DNA of 64,000 nucleotides from Trichostrongylus colubriformis (Eukaryota > Nematoda > Chromadorea > Rhabditida > Trichostrongylidae), in NCBI GenBank assembly GCA_963978905.1, contig OZ022259.1, forward strand, positions 52,346,727 to 52,410,726, given 5' to 3'. This document shows, one piece after another, positions 11,912-25,074 of the stretch; within the stretch, counting starts at the first letter, position 1; each line of letters starts with the position of its first letter. The position numbers were made by a program, and so were the translations under genes. Below the pieces are notes generated by a model. It was not told the origin of the DNA. It was given only the letters and a program-made list of their open reading frames with translations, and searched no databases.

Positions 11912-14314
11912 AAGGAAAACATTGCGCGCCAGCACCGATTGTAACACGCGTTCCATTTGTCTCAGGTGATAGCAAGAATAATAAATAGAGAAATAAGAAA
12001 ATATATACCAATAAAAATATATACTACTATAAAAGTCTCGGGTAAATATCATAAAATATATAATGTCACGATCTAAAAAGTACAAAAAAGCAAATATAAA
12101 ATAACGGTACCACTCGTAGTCATAGCAAAGTCAACGAGGACACGATGAAAAGAGTAGGATGAAAAATAGGCGTTATCGGGAAAATCGAAATTCCAGGCTC
12201 TGATGCACCTCGAAGGATATGTGAGAAAAGGTCGTGTACCAGACCTTTGTGGGAGGGGTACAAAAATGTGGCAGTAACGACGAGGATAACCCTCCACAAA
12301 AAGCAAATAAGCATAGGGGACCAATGACAAGCGCTTATACTGGGATCTTATGAGGTGTAGAACTGCAGCAAAAAGAGAAGAAACTGTGGAAAATAATGAG
12401 GGCTTAGAGGCCATTTCTACGCCATTTAGCAAACTGAATTTTGTAAAAACCCGTAGGAAGTAGTAGAGGGATTAAAAGACGTTGTCTCATCTGTACCGGA
12501 CCCAAGTGGGAACTACCATACGCCACAAACAACGCTTTGATGACAAGTGTACAGTCCGCATTTCGCTTTTTAATGATTCTGTACAGCCGTATTGCATACA
12601 GAAACAGCTTTTGCTGCCGAACAAATGCATGCCGAGCAGTGTTTTTGGTGCGAAAGAAGATTCTCGAAGTGGGCGTGCCGGAATGGTAGACGAGCACGTG
12701 CCAACGTTGTGAGGCATTTCAGAATGGCATACACATTTTATCGCAATAATGGCATGGAGGGGAGAAACGAGACAGCCGAAAACTACACAATGTGAAAACT
12801 TATCGATAAAACAATTCGGGAAAGGCATGAAACGAAGGCTATGCCATTTTGGTAAAAATGGCTATGGAACCTGATTACTGATCTAGACTGAGAGCTTCGT
12901 TCATGTTTGGATGCTATGTGAGGGCATGAAAATGGAAAATTTAATACGACAGCGAGCGAAACCGAAAAATTTTTCTTGATGACGTGAAACGGGAAATTTC
13001 CTGTCTGCAACAAAATAAACAGTGAGGACTCGACAATTCACTTAGCGATCATTCCAGACTAAAATATTATTCTGGCCCAAATCATTAAAAGAAATTATAT
13101 TCCCTACCGATACTTAAAGACATTGCCAAGGGTAAAAAAGACATTGCTAAGGGTAAAGTGAGTAACGAGACTTCTCAAAGTGCGAGACTTCTTAAAGTGT
13201 GTTATCCATATGAAAGCTAATGTTCTAAGAAGACCATTTGTAGCGAAATTTCCCGCGAAAAAAGGGGCGCACCGAGGCCCTATAAGAGACATTTCCTTCA
13301 ATAACTGCCAATTATTCTGACACGGCCCGCCCCTATCGCCAACACGGCCCGCCTCTTTTCGCAGTCAGTGGTGGAGCAAAGATCTTATTTTTCAGGTTCT
13401 TGACCGTTTGATCCCGTTTTTTCTTCACTCTCGTACTAATTAGCACCTGAACCTTCGTATTCAACAATTTTTAAATATTCGACCCTAACTACCCCAACCA
13501 CTGCCTTTAACAAAAATCCACCCAAAAGGGGAGAGGAGGTGAGTTCAAGAAAGTGTGATCACGATGCGGGATTTTGCTCCCAAGTAAAGTTTGTGTAGAG
13601 AAAGGCCATTAGAAGCTCGATACTAGAACTTCCAGTCGGATTTCGAAATGGAATAGTGTCCTCTACTATCCAGATCGATATGGTTGTTATTTGGGCATAG
13701 ACAGATGTTGTAAACAGCATTTTGGAAATCTTACAAATTTCAATGCCCATTCGATTACCGTTCCTGAAAAGAACTATCCATGAGTGCAGGTGCAACGCGG
13801 AACTAAAATGGAACAAGTCTCACTGAATTTCATCTTTTAACTGTTCAATTATTATTATAAGTTGATTATTTATTGATTATTTATTACTAATTTTTAACGA
13901 GTCTGGCACTGACGCATAAAAACAAAAGAATGCTTATCTGTAGCTAAGCGATGGCATTGTGTTTTTTGTTCAGTAGTATGAGAGGTTGTAAGGGTGGGGG
14001 AACTGAGCTGAATGATCGATTTTACAACCTCCATTACTGTCTGTGTCCTGCTGAATTATTGAATTAATACAACCCTCCCTCTTTTTTTTCCCGCAACGAG
14101 CGGCTTGTGAAATGTGCCAGTGAAATTCTAATAGCACACGTTTGATTCATCCCTGAAAAATCCCATTCACTGGTTCAATGCGATAAGTAACGGCTCCGTA
14201 ACCTTGAAACAGGGAGTTTTACACGAAAGTTCTTTCGATGACCAATCAACGGAACATCTAAGTTCAGCAGGGGATCAAATATGGGGTGACAATTACTAAA
14301 AGACATCTACGAGC

Positions 14315-14776
14315 TTAAAGGAACCGGAAGGGGTCCGAAAAAAGAGAAAGATGCAGAGAAATGAGCATTTTGTAACGAACACAGAAGGTTAGAAGCGATA
14401 ATCGGTGAAGAAATCCGGATTCAAGAGCGCATCGCTGCGGTGTGTATTCGCATCCCATTCGCATCAGCGCATCCATTCCGAGTGGTCCGCTGTGGGAGTC
14501 GGGCCGCGGGCCAACGTTAGTTTTAGCACCTGACTCCCAGCGCAGTGGAGCGGCCATTCCCACTACATTAGCATTCATGTAAGTACATCTAGAAACAATA
14601 TAAGAAAGAACAAAGTGAAAAGTAAAAAGAAAAAACAAATTTCTGATAGAAACATCTTCTCTTGGCACATGCCAAGGCGTCAAATTGGCGAGTTTGTGCA
14701 ATGGCGGCCACCTAAACTCGTCCACACTACGTCTGTTCTACCGTAAGCCAAAATTACCCCCTTCTGGTGTCTTTAA
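14315..14776. mobile_element. MITE family E, copy 1
   Basis: Terminal repeats are TTAAAGGAACCGGAAGGGGT and ACCCCCTTCTGGTGTCTTTAA. The ~460-bp body is collinear and largely identical with copy 2 at 20177-20642, including AACATCTTCTCTTGGCAC and GTCCACACTACGTCTGTTCT. An apparent minus-strand frame across both copies is broken differently in each and is not a gene. Confidence 0.85.
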
Positions 14777-15810
14777 CAGTTTCAGAGCCACTAACGATAA
14801 AAAATTGTTTGAATTGATTTACTTCTTCACAGGCAAGCATTACACTCCCATCCGAAGTCCTCCAAAAATGTGGAGGACTCAGTATATAAGGTGTTCAAAA
14901 TAAGCGCAAAGTAAATTTATCACCTTGATTTCCCAATTTTCTCTATTTCGAATATGTAGGTTGTTCCTAGTATTCTACGAATACTCGACAAAAATGGAAA
15001 AACTGCCATGGACATACGAGGAAAAATAAAAAATTCAAATATCCAAGGTTTCGGGACGAACAGGCAACAAGCATGCAATACGAGAGGTCCTGCTATGGCC
15101 GTTACCTTTCTGTTCCAACTTGCTCTCACCAACATAAAATCTAGCCACGCCTTTTCTCTTCTAGTATCATGGAATCAAAGTTCCGTGAACGCCACCTTCA
15201 AGCGCACAGTACATCCCCTGCAACTATTCGAAGTCGCTGCTATTGCCTTTACCACCAAAGTGTGCGCAGCTCTGGGATACACATGGATGTGGATGTTTCA
15301 TTTCCATACGTGTTCTGTGCTCGTGAACTTTTGTCACAGAGAGTCTGATTTAATGAGGTCTGTTATTAAGTTCGATACATCGTTAGAATCTGCTCAAGTT
15401 CAAATAAATTGGGGTCAGAAGTAGAGGGAAAAGTGACTCTTTTTTGCCCCCCCCCTCACAGTGGTGATGATATTCAATACAAACTATTCATAAACACATA
15501 AAGACCATAACTATGACAGACCTGCACCACACGATCCGTTCATTCTTTGATGCTTGAACTATTTCGCTTGCACTGTGACACGAACAATGCATGAAAAGCG
15601 GTCTCTTCAGAGCATGGGAAAACATTGACGAATCAAAAAAACCAAGCAGCCAGTTATCCAGATGGTTTTGATGATCATCGATCGGAATTTCTCATCAAAA
15701 ATACGTCAACTGGCAGAAGAACATTCGTCAACCAGAGAACTGTATTTTGCGGGAAGTATGTCATACAATGATAAGCATGCAGGCGTCATTCCATAGGTCT
15801 CCGAAAAGTG

Positions 15811-16022
15811 TTAGGTTGGTTTATAATAAATGCGACTTTTTATTGCTACGCTCTTCTATAGGTGGAAATTGAAGTTTTGACGACTAATAAATGGGAAGCA
15901 GTCCTTGATAGCAATGGAGAAAACGCTCCTAAATACTATTTGAACACGTTTTTGCTAAACCTTATAATTGTTTTTATTAAATAAAATTGTTGACAAAAGC
16001 CGCACTACCCATGCACTAACCC
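15811..16022. mobile_element. mariner-type MITE, family G, copy 2
   Basis: It starts TTAGGTTGGTTTATAATAAA and ends inverted (GCCGCACTACCCATGCACTAA). The body is the reverse complement of copy 1 for about 100 bp (AATAGTATTTAGGAGCG, GTCGTCAAAAC). The termini fit a mariner terminal repeat. Confidence 0.75.
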
Positions 16023-17606
16023 AGTAATGACTATTTTTGCCGTTTCCTGTTTGTACCCACTCAGAGGGTCAGAGTCGGCCAGGGGTAACCTGACGGGAGG
16101 CCATATTCCTTAGAAGCCGTCTGAGTGATATGATATAACCCATGACGGATAGAATACTTGCTAAAAAGCTCTCTGAAATTCGCAAAAATTAAATTAGAGG
16201 TGCTACATGGGACATTTTGGCCGCCAAGTGCTGAACATGAAAGTGAGATGAAATGGACAAAACCGCCAATCCGTAACCGTTGTCCGCCAACCTGCTCGGT
16301 GCATTAAGAGCCACGACAGCAAGCTTGAAGTAACCACTCACGAAAATTGAATGGTTTTATTGTCTATCAATATCGCTATCTTAATACAGTACTGGAACAA
16401 AAATACCAAAAAAGCAAAAGAACTCTTTATTCAAACGCCAAATTAACTCATTTGTATTCCCGCCGAGCAAGTTGTGAACTGTTGCCGATGGAAGGAGATA
16501 GCTCAGCGACCAATTAAGCGATTTACTTCCTACACCACGTGATAGCCGCGCTTTCTTGTACAGTCTTCGTGACCCCGCCCACGCTCCCTGTGTGCTCGAA
16601 ATTTGTGCAATGGAGACTTCGATGGGATCTATCTCCGTCGCGAATTATTTTGTCATTTTCTTAACAAAATTGGTTGCACGCGCCACTATTACGGGACGAA
16701 AATGATTAAATAATCAAAAGTGTTGCTAACAAAATTGGCTGCCATTCAGTCGTACCCTTTATTCTGCATTCGTGGAGATTTCATTTTATTTATTTTTCCT
16801 TTCTATTCTCATTGACTTAAATAGTTGAGGAAAAGAAAAAAGTAAGATTTTTGTGCACAATTCCGTCAAGGTATGTCTTCTCGCAAGTGATTATCCTAGT
16901 AGCCCCTACTGAAGCTCTATAGCTTTCTGCGACATGAGGAATATCAAATATATGGCATACTTTAAAGGTTTGATCTTCCTGTAATTTTACTTCATCGTCA
17001 GCACATTGTAGTCAACCCTACCTTGAAACGTTCCGCACTGCAAAATCTTGTAGGTGAACACTTGAAAACTGGTCCGCAGAGTGTTCCCATCAAAGCCTGG
17101 CCAAACATCAATACAGGACAAAAACTGGTTGACGTGAACGAAAATACGCAGTAAAGGAAAACTGGGTTTCAGTACAGAAGACGAGTTCACAGAACTCACA
17201 GGGATCGCATCTAAGACCTCCAAAAAATCGGATAAACTAGAGCATAAAAAATCGAAGGTTAAAATCAGAGATTTGCTCTATAGAGGTTCAGGAGGCACAT
17301 GAAAAGCGTCATGGCAGAATGACGTGTTCGATGACTACAGCTATCGATTCACATCATTGCGGTGCAATCAACTGGAATCGATGGGAGAGGTCATAGAAAA
17401 AACGGGTTGGGGGCCCAACAGAAAGATATCGGGCTATCAACAAATCGGCTAATTACGGAACATCGAGCACTCAAGATACGCCATGCATCCGACCACCATT
17501 CATAACTATCATGGCGTTCCAAGGTGCACACCAAATTACCAATTCGCAGCGTTCTAACGTTACCCACGGATCTGTCGCGCGTTAGTAAAAAGGACCGGGG
17601 TTGTCT

Positions 17607-17777
17607 GAGGTCGCGTTCACATTTTGCGCCAGCAGCGTCTTTCACAGACAGCTGGGCAGAGTGGCACGGGGGATATGTGGAGTCGATGAAGGCAACGAGG
17701 CATTGTGGCACAGGCGGACACGCAGAGATACACAGTCACGTCCTGCCGCCGCCACCGCAAAGTATGAACACGGCCTA
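17607..17777. mobile_element. MITE family B, copy 2
   Basis: Left end GGTCGCGTTCACATTTTGCG; right end CGCAAAGTATGAACACGGCC. The interior holds the family words GGCAGAGTGGCACGGG, GGCACAGGCGGACACGCAG and CACGTCCTGCCGCCG. Short frames across it are repeat artefacts. Confidence 0.8.
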
Positions 17778-18317
17778 AACTTGAACCAGAGCAGATCGAG
17801 GAAATGCCGTTAGTATAATCGTTTAGCTCTTATAATTATAATATTTCGCGATGTCCTGTGAAAAATGTACACAGAAACGGCGACGCAAAAAAAATGTCAT
17901 GTGTGTGTTCCTCACCATTGCATTATCCCCGGGTAGACGACTTACTCTCATCCTTCTATGCAGATGCGTAAGAAGGTAGTCAAAATAGGGAGTAAATGAA
18001 ATAAAATAGAGAAAATAAGGATAATGGGAAAGATCAAACGACTGAGCAAAATCGTCAAAGTAAGCGACGAAGATGAAGAATTTTATGCAAAAAAAAAATT
18101 AAAAAAATAACCGCTGTCTCAAGGACACATCATGACGGTGAACCGGGCCGGATGCACCGACGCTGTCACTATACCGACAGTGTAATGACACTTGTTAGAG
18201 CAAGATTTCTAAAGTTACCTAGGGTACGAGGAGTATTCTATGGGTGAACAACTGCTCTATGGACGGTGGATCACTGACGAATTATTTTACGAAAACAAAA
18301 CAGAAAAAATCAAACAA

Positions 18318-18543
18318 ATTCGTTACAAGTATGCTGAGTTATGGTCAAAAGCTTCGGTCTTGGCTTGAGCCATGGTAGCATAAGCTGTGTTGGATATACC
18401 ATTCAGAAGCTGAGTTAAGGCGAAGGGGGTCTAGGTAGTGTAACGGATTCAAGCATATACACGGGAAGCATGGAGTGCGGGTTCGAAACTCGTCCGAGAC
18501 TGGAAGTTGTGCCCATAACTCAGCATACTTGTAGCAAATTTCG
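18318..18543. mobile_element. MITE-like element with 44-bp ends and a B-box-like word
   Basis: The left end GTTACAAGTATGCTGAGTTA and the right end TAACTCAGCATACTTGTAGC are inverted repeats. Near the right end lies GCGGGTTCGAAACTCGTCC, which resembles a tRNA T-arm/B box, with TAGGTAGTGTAACGG some 55 nt before it resembling a D-arm/A box. Acceptor pairing is poor, so this is not called a tRNA; a tRNA-derived origin for the interior is possible. A related fragment lies at 47811-47900. Confidence 0.6.
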
Positions 18544-19404
18544 CATCGCGAATTGCGGCGAGAATCAGCAGCTATCAATCAAAACATCAAAATTGAAAAA
18601 TTGTTTGTTTGGGTTGACCTGCCTGAATGTTAGAAAAGTATGCAAAAAATGGATTATCACGAAGGGATACTCAGACCCTTTTCATACTCCGCGAAATGAC
18701 ATAAGACCACACCACTAAGTATAAAAGCATTTAGATGTCGTCCGTGTACGATTTATGTATCGCTTATGAAACGGAAAATATTCATCTCGAAGGTGAGAAC
18801 GATGAACAAATAATTCTCACAGTTTTTAAGACAGGAAATTTTATTAAACACCGAAAATCCATGTTATCCGAAAAAATCTGCTCAAAATAACCCTTTCCCC
18901 AAGAATGACTCCCACATTGCAGGCACACCTCTCTGCAAGCACTGGCTACAGGAAATTGCGGGCAGAGCTCAGCTGTAGGGCGACATTTGGAATGATATGC
19001 GGTAATTGAGGACAGACAGACAGACACCTGGCTCGCTTGAATACATACACCATGCTGTGTACTTGTTAGCGGTGTACTTTTATGGTGGAGCGATCAAAGG
19101 ACAGGCGGATTTCACGACGATAGACCTCAACGAGGAAATTATCGCATTTTGGGACGAGAACTGGTTCGCTCCTGCAGACAAACACCAACCCGACAACACT
19201 GGGGTTTTCTCAATGCTTCGATGCGCAACTGTGCTACTTTGTGTTCATGTGTGTGCTGTTGAACCAACTCGTTGGCTAATCGATAATTGCTTCGGATAAC
19301 GTCCGACATCGCTCCATTTTTATCAAAGGGACACATCCGCAAGATCGTTCAAATGGCAGCTGCTCAAAAATCACAGGCCGCTTGCTTCCCTTTAGCATGT
19401 GCCA

Positions 19405-19723
19405 TTAAAGGAATAGTGCAGGGAAAAATGGACTGCCTGCTACTCCGTTGTCCGCCGGGGTTGGAGACGGAGAGTGGGACTGTTTACGTGATTTTCTCTT
19501 CTCACTATGCGTCTCCGACCGAGGCGGACGACGGGGCGGGCAGTATTGACCCGGAAGCCCCGCCCCCTCATCCGCCATTTGGAGTAGCTCTATCTTAACC
19601 GGATTATCACTTTTCGCATGGAACTTTACATGCGATCCTTATTAGGCAAATGCATCATGCAAATGCAGCTAAACATATGGGTAACAGAAAAGCCCATTTA
19701 TCCGTGCACGATTCCTTTAAAGG
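19405..19723. mobile_element. MITE family F, copy 3
   Basis: It starts TTAAAGGAATAGTGCAGGG and ends CCGTGCACGATTCCTTTAA. The GC-rich core has CGGACGACGGGGCGGGC and the right side has the ATGGGTAACAGAAAAG word. The left side lacks the GTTACCC segment, probably by an internal deletion. Confidence 0.7.
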
Positions 19724-20176
19724 CACACCTCGCGAAAAATTGTGAGAGCTATCGCGCGTGTTACAGGATGTAGAGGCACTGGTTTACCCACTACTGAGGA
19801 GAGATGAATCGGAACCCCTCAAAACCACCAAAAATAAAGCTCCCTGCCCTCAGTCATCGTACGAGTATTGGAGATTATAGAAGGGCTTTTCCTCGATGAT
19901 ATCGCGCAAAATGCTGCCATATCACCTGTTCATCTTTGCTGAAGCTTCCTTCGCTATTGATATCGCTGCCTTATCTTGTCTTATCGCAATTCCCCTCTCG
20001 TCTATGCCGGGTGTGATTCGGCTCGGTGGGCTCAACTCGGATCAGGTACGTAGGTACCAGGACGTACGCGCCGGGGGTGAGCCGTGGCGCCGCGAAAAGC
20101 GTGCAATCTTCACAACTATCCAAGGGTCTACCTGCCCTGAAAAGGTAAGGACACTTTGATTATCGCGTGGTGTGCC

Positions 20177-20642
20177 TTTAAAGGAACCGGAAGGGGTCCG
20201 AAACAAGAGAAAAATACAAAGAAATGAGCATTTTGTAACGAACGCAGAAGGTTAGAAGCGATAATCGGTGAAAAAACCCGGATTCAAAAGTGCATCGCTG
20301 CGGTGTGTATTCGCGCCTCATTCGCACCATCGCACTGACTTTGCGAGTTGCCCGCTGTAGGAGACTGGCCGCGGTCCAACATCAGTTGCAGCACCTGACT
20401 CCCAGCGCAGTAGGTGGCTATTCCCAACTACATTAGCATTCATGTAAGTACATCTAGAAACAGTGTAGGGAAGAATAAAGGAAAAAGTAAAAGGAAAAAG
20501 CAAATTTATAAAAGAAACATCTTCTCTTGGCACCATGCCACGGCGTCAAATTGGGGAGTTTGTGCAATGGCGGCCACTTGAACTCGTCCACACTACGTCT
20601 GTTCTACCGTAGGCCAAAATTACCTCCTTGTGGTGTCTTTAA
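20177..20642. mobile_element. MITE family E, copy 2
   Basis: Terminal repeats TTTAAAGGAACCGGAAGGGG and CTCCTTGTGGTGTCTTTAA. It is collinear with copy 1 for its full length with scattered substitutions and small indels. Confidence 0.85.
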
Positions 20643-21166
20643 GTGTGCAATGTGAGGAATGCATTGAGATATCGCTCACCGATAACTGCCCTATTGTTTT
20701 AGAAGTCCGCACCTGTGGAGATAGGGACAAGTTTGCGATGGCTAGGGTATGGGACGAGAGTAAGAAGCATACATGGACCAAGTTAACGAAGTTCAACCAA
20801 GTTAACATTTCAGACGAAAATTGTTAATAGTGTTCCAACATGACCCAAACGCGGGGAAGACGAGTTAAGATGAGCGAGGAAATTTCGAAAGTCATGAAAG
20901 AGGCCTGAGCATAGTAGGCGGGGAGCACCTTGAGTGGGCGGTCCTTATTACAAAAACTCATAACTATGTAATAACGCAGCTTTGAGACCAGGAAAAATCG
21001 TTGGTAATAAGCAATGTTCAAGCTATGTTGAGCACACTCAAAATGAGCGAAGAATCGTCCTAATGGGCGTATCGCGTTATAATCTGTGAGTAAAGTTTAT
21101 AGGAGAAAATCAGTGCCATATTACGCGCACAGTAGTGTGCGTCAGCCGACTGGTGTGTCATAAGAG

Positions 21167-21434
21167 GTGTGTGCACTTATGACAGAAAATTCGCTTCGCT
21201 GCACCATCAGCACGACTTGCCGAATCGATTGCCCTTGGGAGCGCGGCAGAGCGTGGCTGTGTCACCTCTGCATTTCCACCCATGCTACACTGCCTCCTGC
21301 ACCCATGCCATCCTGCTTCTTCCACCAATGCCACACTGCCTCGCTTGAAGGCTGCCATGCCCTGCCAGTTATACTCGCACCCGCCGAGCTGCTCGCCGCG
21401 GACGGCCACGCGATTTTCCGTAAAAGTGCACACA
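21167..21434. mobile_element. MITE family C, copy 1
   Basis: Family C has termini like GGGCTACTTACGACAGAAAA and a GC-rich body with CGATTGCCCTTGGGAGC, an internal array of CACCCATGCCACACTGCCTC-like units, and CGCCGCGGGCGGCCACGCGA at the other end. Here the ends are GTGTGCACTTATGACAGAAA and TTTTCCGTAAAAGTGCACAC. Open frames on both strands come from the periodic CCN-rich units. Confidence 0.75.
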
Positions 21435-22131
21435 GCCCGTCATATGAGTCCAACTGGTCACCACGTCACGCGAACGGGGTCGCCGCGCGCGACAATTTTT
21501 TACAGACTGGGAATTGGTCCAATACAACGGGACCGTGGGAAAATTGCCGTACGTAGCAAAGCAATTTACGCTGCATGATGTCCTAGTTGGACTGTTATGG
21601 CTTTGTGAGGATCAACCAAACCACCCGCCTTTTTGGGTTGGCCATGGGGAACCTGACTAGTCCAGAAAGAATGAAAAACATGAAATCACTGAAACAAACA
21701 TCGAATATTCCTTGGTCAAATACATGACCAGTGTTCAGACTTCAGTGCGGTTCCTCACGGGATTTGAGCTTGGGCATCGAAAAAAGGTTGGCTAACGCCA
21801 GCCACACTTTAGCGTGCTCCGAAAATACCAAGACATTCAAAACTCAGAGGTAGACGAGTTGAGAAGAGTGTCCACGAGGTTTAAGCCACCCAAAGAAAAG
21901 GGAAGAAGGAAGCTAACCACACACTTCTCAAAATACGCCGCGCTTCGATCTCTGTTATATAAAGTGGGGTATATCGCAAGCCAATAGGTCGACCAGAGGG
22001 TTCTACAGCTGGCACTGTCTACCCACTGAAAGATTTAAAACTAGACATAAAGTAAAACGCATTAAATGAATCGTTCGCGAGAATCTAAGTTCTCCTGGAG
22101 CCCACATAATTAATTATATTATAGTTGCTTA

Positions 22132-22500
22132 CTAAAGGTTGCATGCAAAGTTTCACGCGAATATTTGAGAATAGAATTAAACTCCCCAAAATGGCGGACG
22201 ACGGGGTGGAGCGTCCGATGGGGTTTGGACGCTACAGAGCTGAGAAGCAAAGATGCGATTCTTCAGGGGCGCAGAACTGAAACTGAAATCAATATTGGGC
22301 GCGAAATTTTGAATCGCGTTGTGCCGTTGATGGCTGTTCAAATGTTGCTCGGCGGGAATTTGACTAAATTGCTTTTCTTCCAGTTTTTCAATTTCTGCTT
22401 TCTGCTTTTTACGTGTACTGTGTCTGGTAGAGTAATTTCAAAAGGAATTAGAATGAATTGTAATCGGAATTACTGTGACGATACCTTTAAGCGGTGATCG
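22132..22500. mobile_element. MITE family F-like copy 4
   Basis: Begins near TTGCATGCAAAGTTTCACGC, then CTCCCCAAAATGGCGGACGA and a GC-rich core, then GGCGGGAATTTGACTAAATT. It is homologous over most of its length to 24042-24420, and in inverse orientation to 35550-35950. Clear terminal repeats were not identified, so the boundaries are approximate. Confidence 0.5.
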
Positions 22501-23371
22501 ATCGCCCTTTGGGTCCACCACGCACTTAACTCCCATTCAAAATCATGTTTTTTGGCATTTTCGATTACGTTCTTTCTTCAGTGTGGCACTGCTTAGGTAC
22601 CTCTGTTTTTTTTCATTCAAACCAAAATCACCCCTCCTCATATCTTTAACCCTGGCCTCACCTTCGCACTAAATCGTGCGGCAAAACATCCCATCAAAAA
22701 AAAAAAAACAAAAATATTAGGAAAACACGAAAGATAAGAGCAGGAAAACACGCTCCCACATTGGACCACAGATTATGGCACCAAGCCGGAGCGGAAAAAA
22801 ACGGGATCGTTGCCGTGGTTCTCATATTTCTCCTTGTCAAACAACGCACCAAAGGTAGAGCTAATCGAGGCGGAGGAGGTCGTCAAGACAAAAAACCCAG
22901 CAGAATAGCGAATGAAGCCAAATCGATGCGTAATCTGTGCCCGTTGACCAAAAGTGAAAAATCGGCACAACATGACATTTTTTGGAGAGTGAGCAATATA
23001 TGCCACAAATCACAGTGACCTACTTTTGGAGTCGCGAAATAGGGAGATTTTGAATGTACTTTTGCAGTTCTACTGGGTAATTATATGCTCACTAAGATCC
23101 CCAATCCAAGCTTTTGATCATTTTAGCTATTATTTTTACATTAAATTACCAAATAATCGCAGCCAGGAAGCACGTAGACATACAATCAGCTTGTGGAAAT
23201 AAAAATGAAATGACTGGGACGAAGACGTAGCGCTAAGCAACCAGCCAGTGGAAACATCACCATATTTGCTTTCAGTGTCTCAATGTGTGAGTACAATCTT
23301 CTCGCTGTTCAGGATGGAGCAATATGATAAATTCCACAAACAGTGAGGGGGACAGACAGGCGATGTGCAAC

Positions 23372-23730
23372 GAAATCGGGGTGTGTGGACTTATGTCGAG
23401 TTTTCACGCGGAGAGCGGCGCCGATCTGCGTGTGATTGCGTATATTGCAACACTCCCTTCAAAGTTTTACTCCCGAATTGATCATTTCTTAATTAGGATT
23501 GTTATCATGTGATGCTATTGATTCCTTTACTTTTTATTTTGCTATATTGTCTTAATGCACAAAATCGTTGTTTTCAGATAATGGTAAGATGAACAGCTAT
23601 TTCTCAAAGGACTTTCATGGTACCGGACCTTTCCTGCGCGGAATTCCAACCGACCGCGGCAAGTTGTGCTGATGGCGCCACGAGTGCGACGTCGCAAAGC
23701 AAAATTCGACATATGTGTACACACACCGAA
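23372..23730. mobile_element. MITE family D, copy 4
   Basis: Ends GTGTGTGGACTTATGTCGAG and AATTCGACATATGTGTACAC. Internally collinear with the copy at 3514-3871 (for example GTTTTCAGATAATG and GGCGCCACGAGTGCGACGTC against GGCGCCGCAAATGCGACGCC). Confidence 0.75.
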
Positions 23731-24041
23731 ATTCGTCTTGAAAAGCATCCAGGGTCAAGCCTAGCTTCGAGGAAATTTTTTTAGAAATACGACCCCTCCT
23801 CGCCGGTCGATGTTTCCGACACTACCTGTCAGTATGTTCAAAAAAGGTTGCCAACCGACAATCATGACATTGCTGCTTAATACAAAGCATGATTATCTAT
23901 TGAACAACGACTTTTTTGAGATCTCATCATTCCAAAAATCATTCAAAACACTCGAAAGGAGTGGAGTCGTGGAGAATCCGAGGAATCCTCAAAATACAAT
24001 CCTCTCTCATTTTCTATCCCAAAAAACGACCCCCTGGGATT

Positions 24042-24420
24042 CCTCGGCCCATGTCGCATGCAAAGTTTTACACGCACATATAAGAATTCAATTAAGATGG
24101 AACTCCCCAAGACGGCGGTCCACAGGGTGACGCCAGAAAGCTGAAGGGCGAAGAGGCGACACTCACATGGACATGGACGCAGTGTGAGATACAAGTTGAG
24201 CGCGAAAATTTGAACTGCGCTCTGGCCAGTGACGGCTTTTAAATGCTGTGGCGGGAATTCAAACGAGTTGCTCTTCTTTCAGTTTGTCGATTTCCGCTTT
24301 TGAATGAGGGAAAATTCTCGGATCTTTTTTTTTTCGTCCATTTGCTGTATTCAGTAGAGTGATTTCATGAGAAATTGGAATCATAGAATTTCCGTGGATG
24401 GTTCCTTTGATTTCCGTGGA
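24042..24420. mobile_element. MITE family F-like copy 5
   Basis: Contains GTCGCATGCAAAGTTTTACA, GGAACTCCCCAAGACGGCGG and GTGGCGGGAATTCAAACGAG in the same order as the copy at 22132-22500. The boundaries are approximate and no terminal repeat is clear. Confidence 0.45.
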
Positions 24421-25074
24421 TCAAACAAATTGCTTCTCCTAGTACCTCTATTCACTTATTCGAAGGATAATTAAAAACCGAAAAGGTGAAATGATAGTAG
24501 TTCATCCATCACTCTGAACTTATGAGAAAATAAAAGAAAACGTTGATAAACGGATGACTGGAGCTGCTGCTACTAAGGCTGCCGATCAGCATATCAAACA
24601 AGCTCATAACCAGACGTTATCCGTAGAAAAAACGAAATATTCTTCGTGAACGTACACATTAATTCCTTGATGGTGCAGGATCATAACATTCCACAATGTG
24701 CCAGCCGTTACGCAATCATCTGAGTGGGCGATTGCATACGAAAGCCTGCAAAATCATCACGCATTTCCACTCAGCACTTTACGATCATTTGATAGTCTAG
24801 AAACTACTATAGGAACATAAATCGCGCTTCTGAAAGCCCATCGGACTTCAAGTCAAGGCCACAAATGCCAACGACCTGATGTCCTTGCGTGAACGCTCGA
24901 GCCACTTGACAGGCCAGTGGATAATAAATCTTCTTTAGATGGCACACTCTACGGTAAGTGGTTCTATCTACGAGCGGATAGCAACTTACAAAGTTGCAAA
25001 ATGGAAGTCCCTATCGCAAGCCCAACAACTAATCACTGAAGCGTCAAGGTCGACAAAGTCGCGACTAGACTACT

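Larger units (their letters stand above)
7851..14314. other. gene-free stretch
   Basis: Apart from the separately listed elements this is unremarkable AT-rich DNA. Two adjacent small tandem duplications lie at about 13105-13200 (a 21-22-nt unit with GACATTGCCAAGGGTAAA, then a 17-nt unit with GAGACTTCTCAAAGTG). No frame shows a recognisable domain or paired splice signals. Confidence 0.45.
14777..21166. other. gene-free stretch with repeats
   Basis: A 138-codon frame at 15008-15424 (+) and a 97-codon frame at 19006-19299 (+) have no recognisable motif. On the minus strand, about 17011-17123, a stretch bounded by CAG and a GTAGGG-like donor reads as exon-like peptide (containing FDGNTLRTSFQVFTYKILQC), but no neighbouring exon was found. 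The rest is AT-rich spacer and the listed elements. Confidence 0.4.

Noticed and set aside
15008..15424. Plus-strand frame of 138 codons
   Set aside because: No motif, no start context and no homologue I recognise; it is immediately followed by low-complexity sequence. A transcript search could reverse this.
17011..17123. Exon-like stretch on the minus strand
   Set aside because: It has plausible acceptor and donor words, but no partner exons or recognisable family; too weak to call a gene.
18410..18505. Possible tRNA gene
   Set aside because: A T-arm-like GGTTCGAA is present, but the acceptor stem and anticodon arm do not fold well and the sequence lies inside an inverted-repeat element.
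21158..21578. Overlapping frames on both strands, up to 129 codons
   Set aside because: They arise from the periodic CCN-rich units of a family C MITE.
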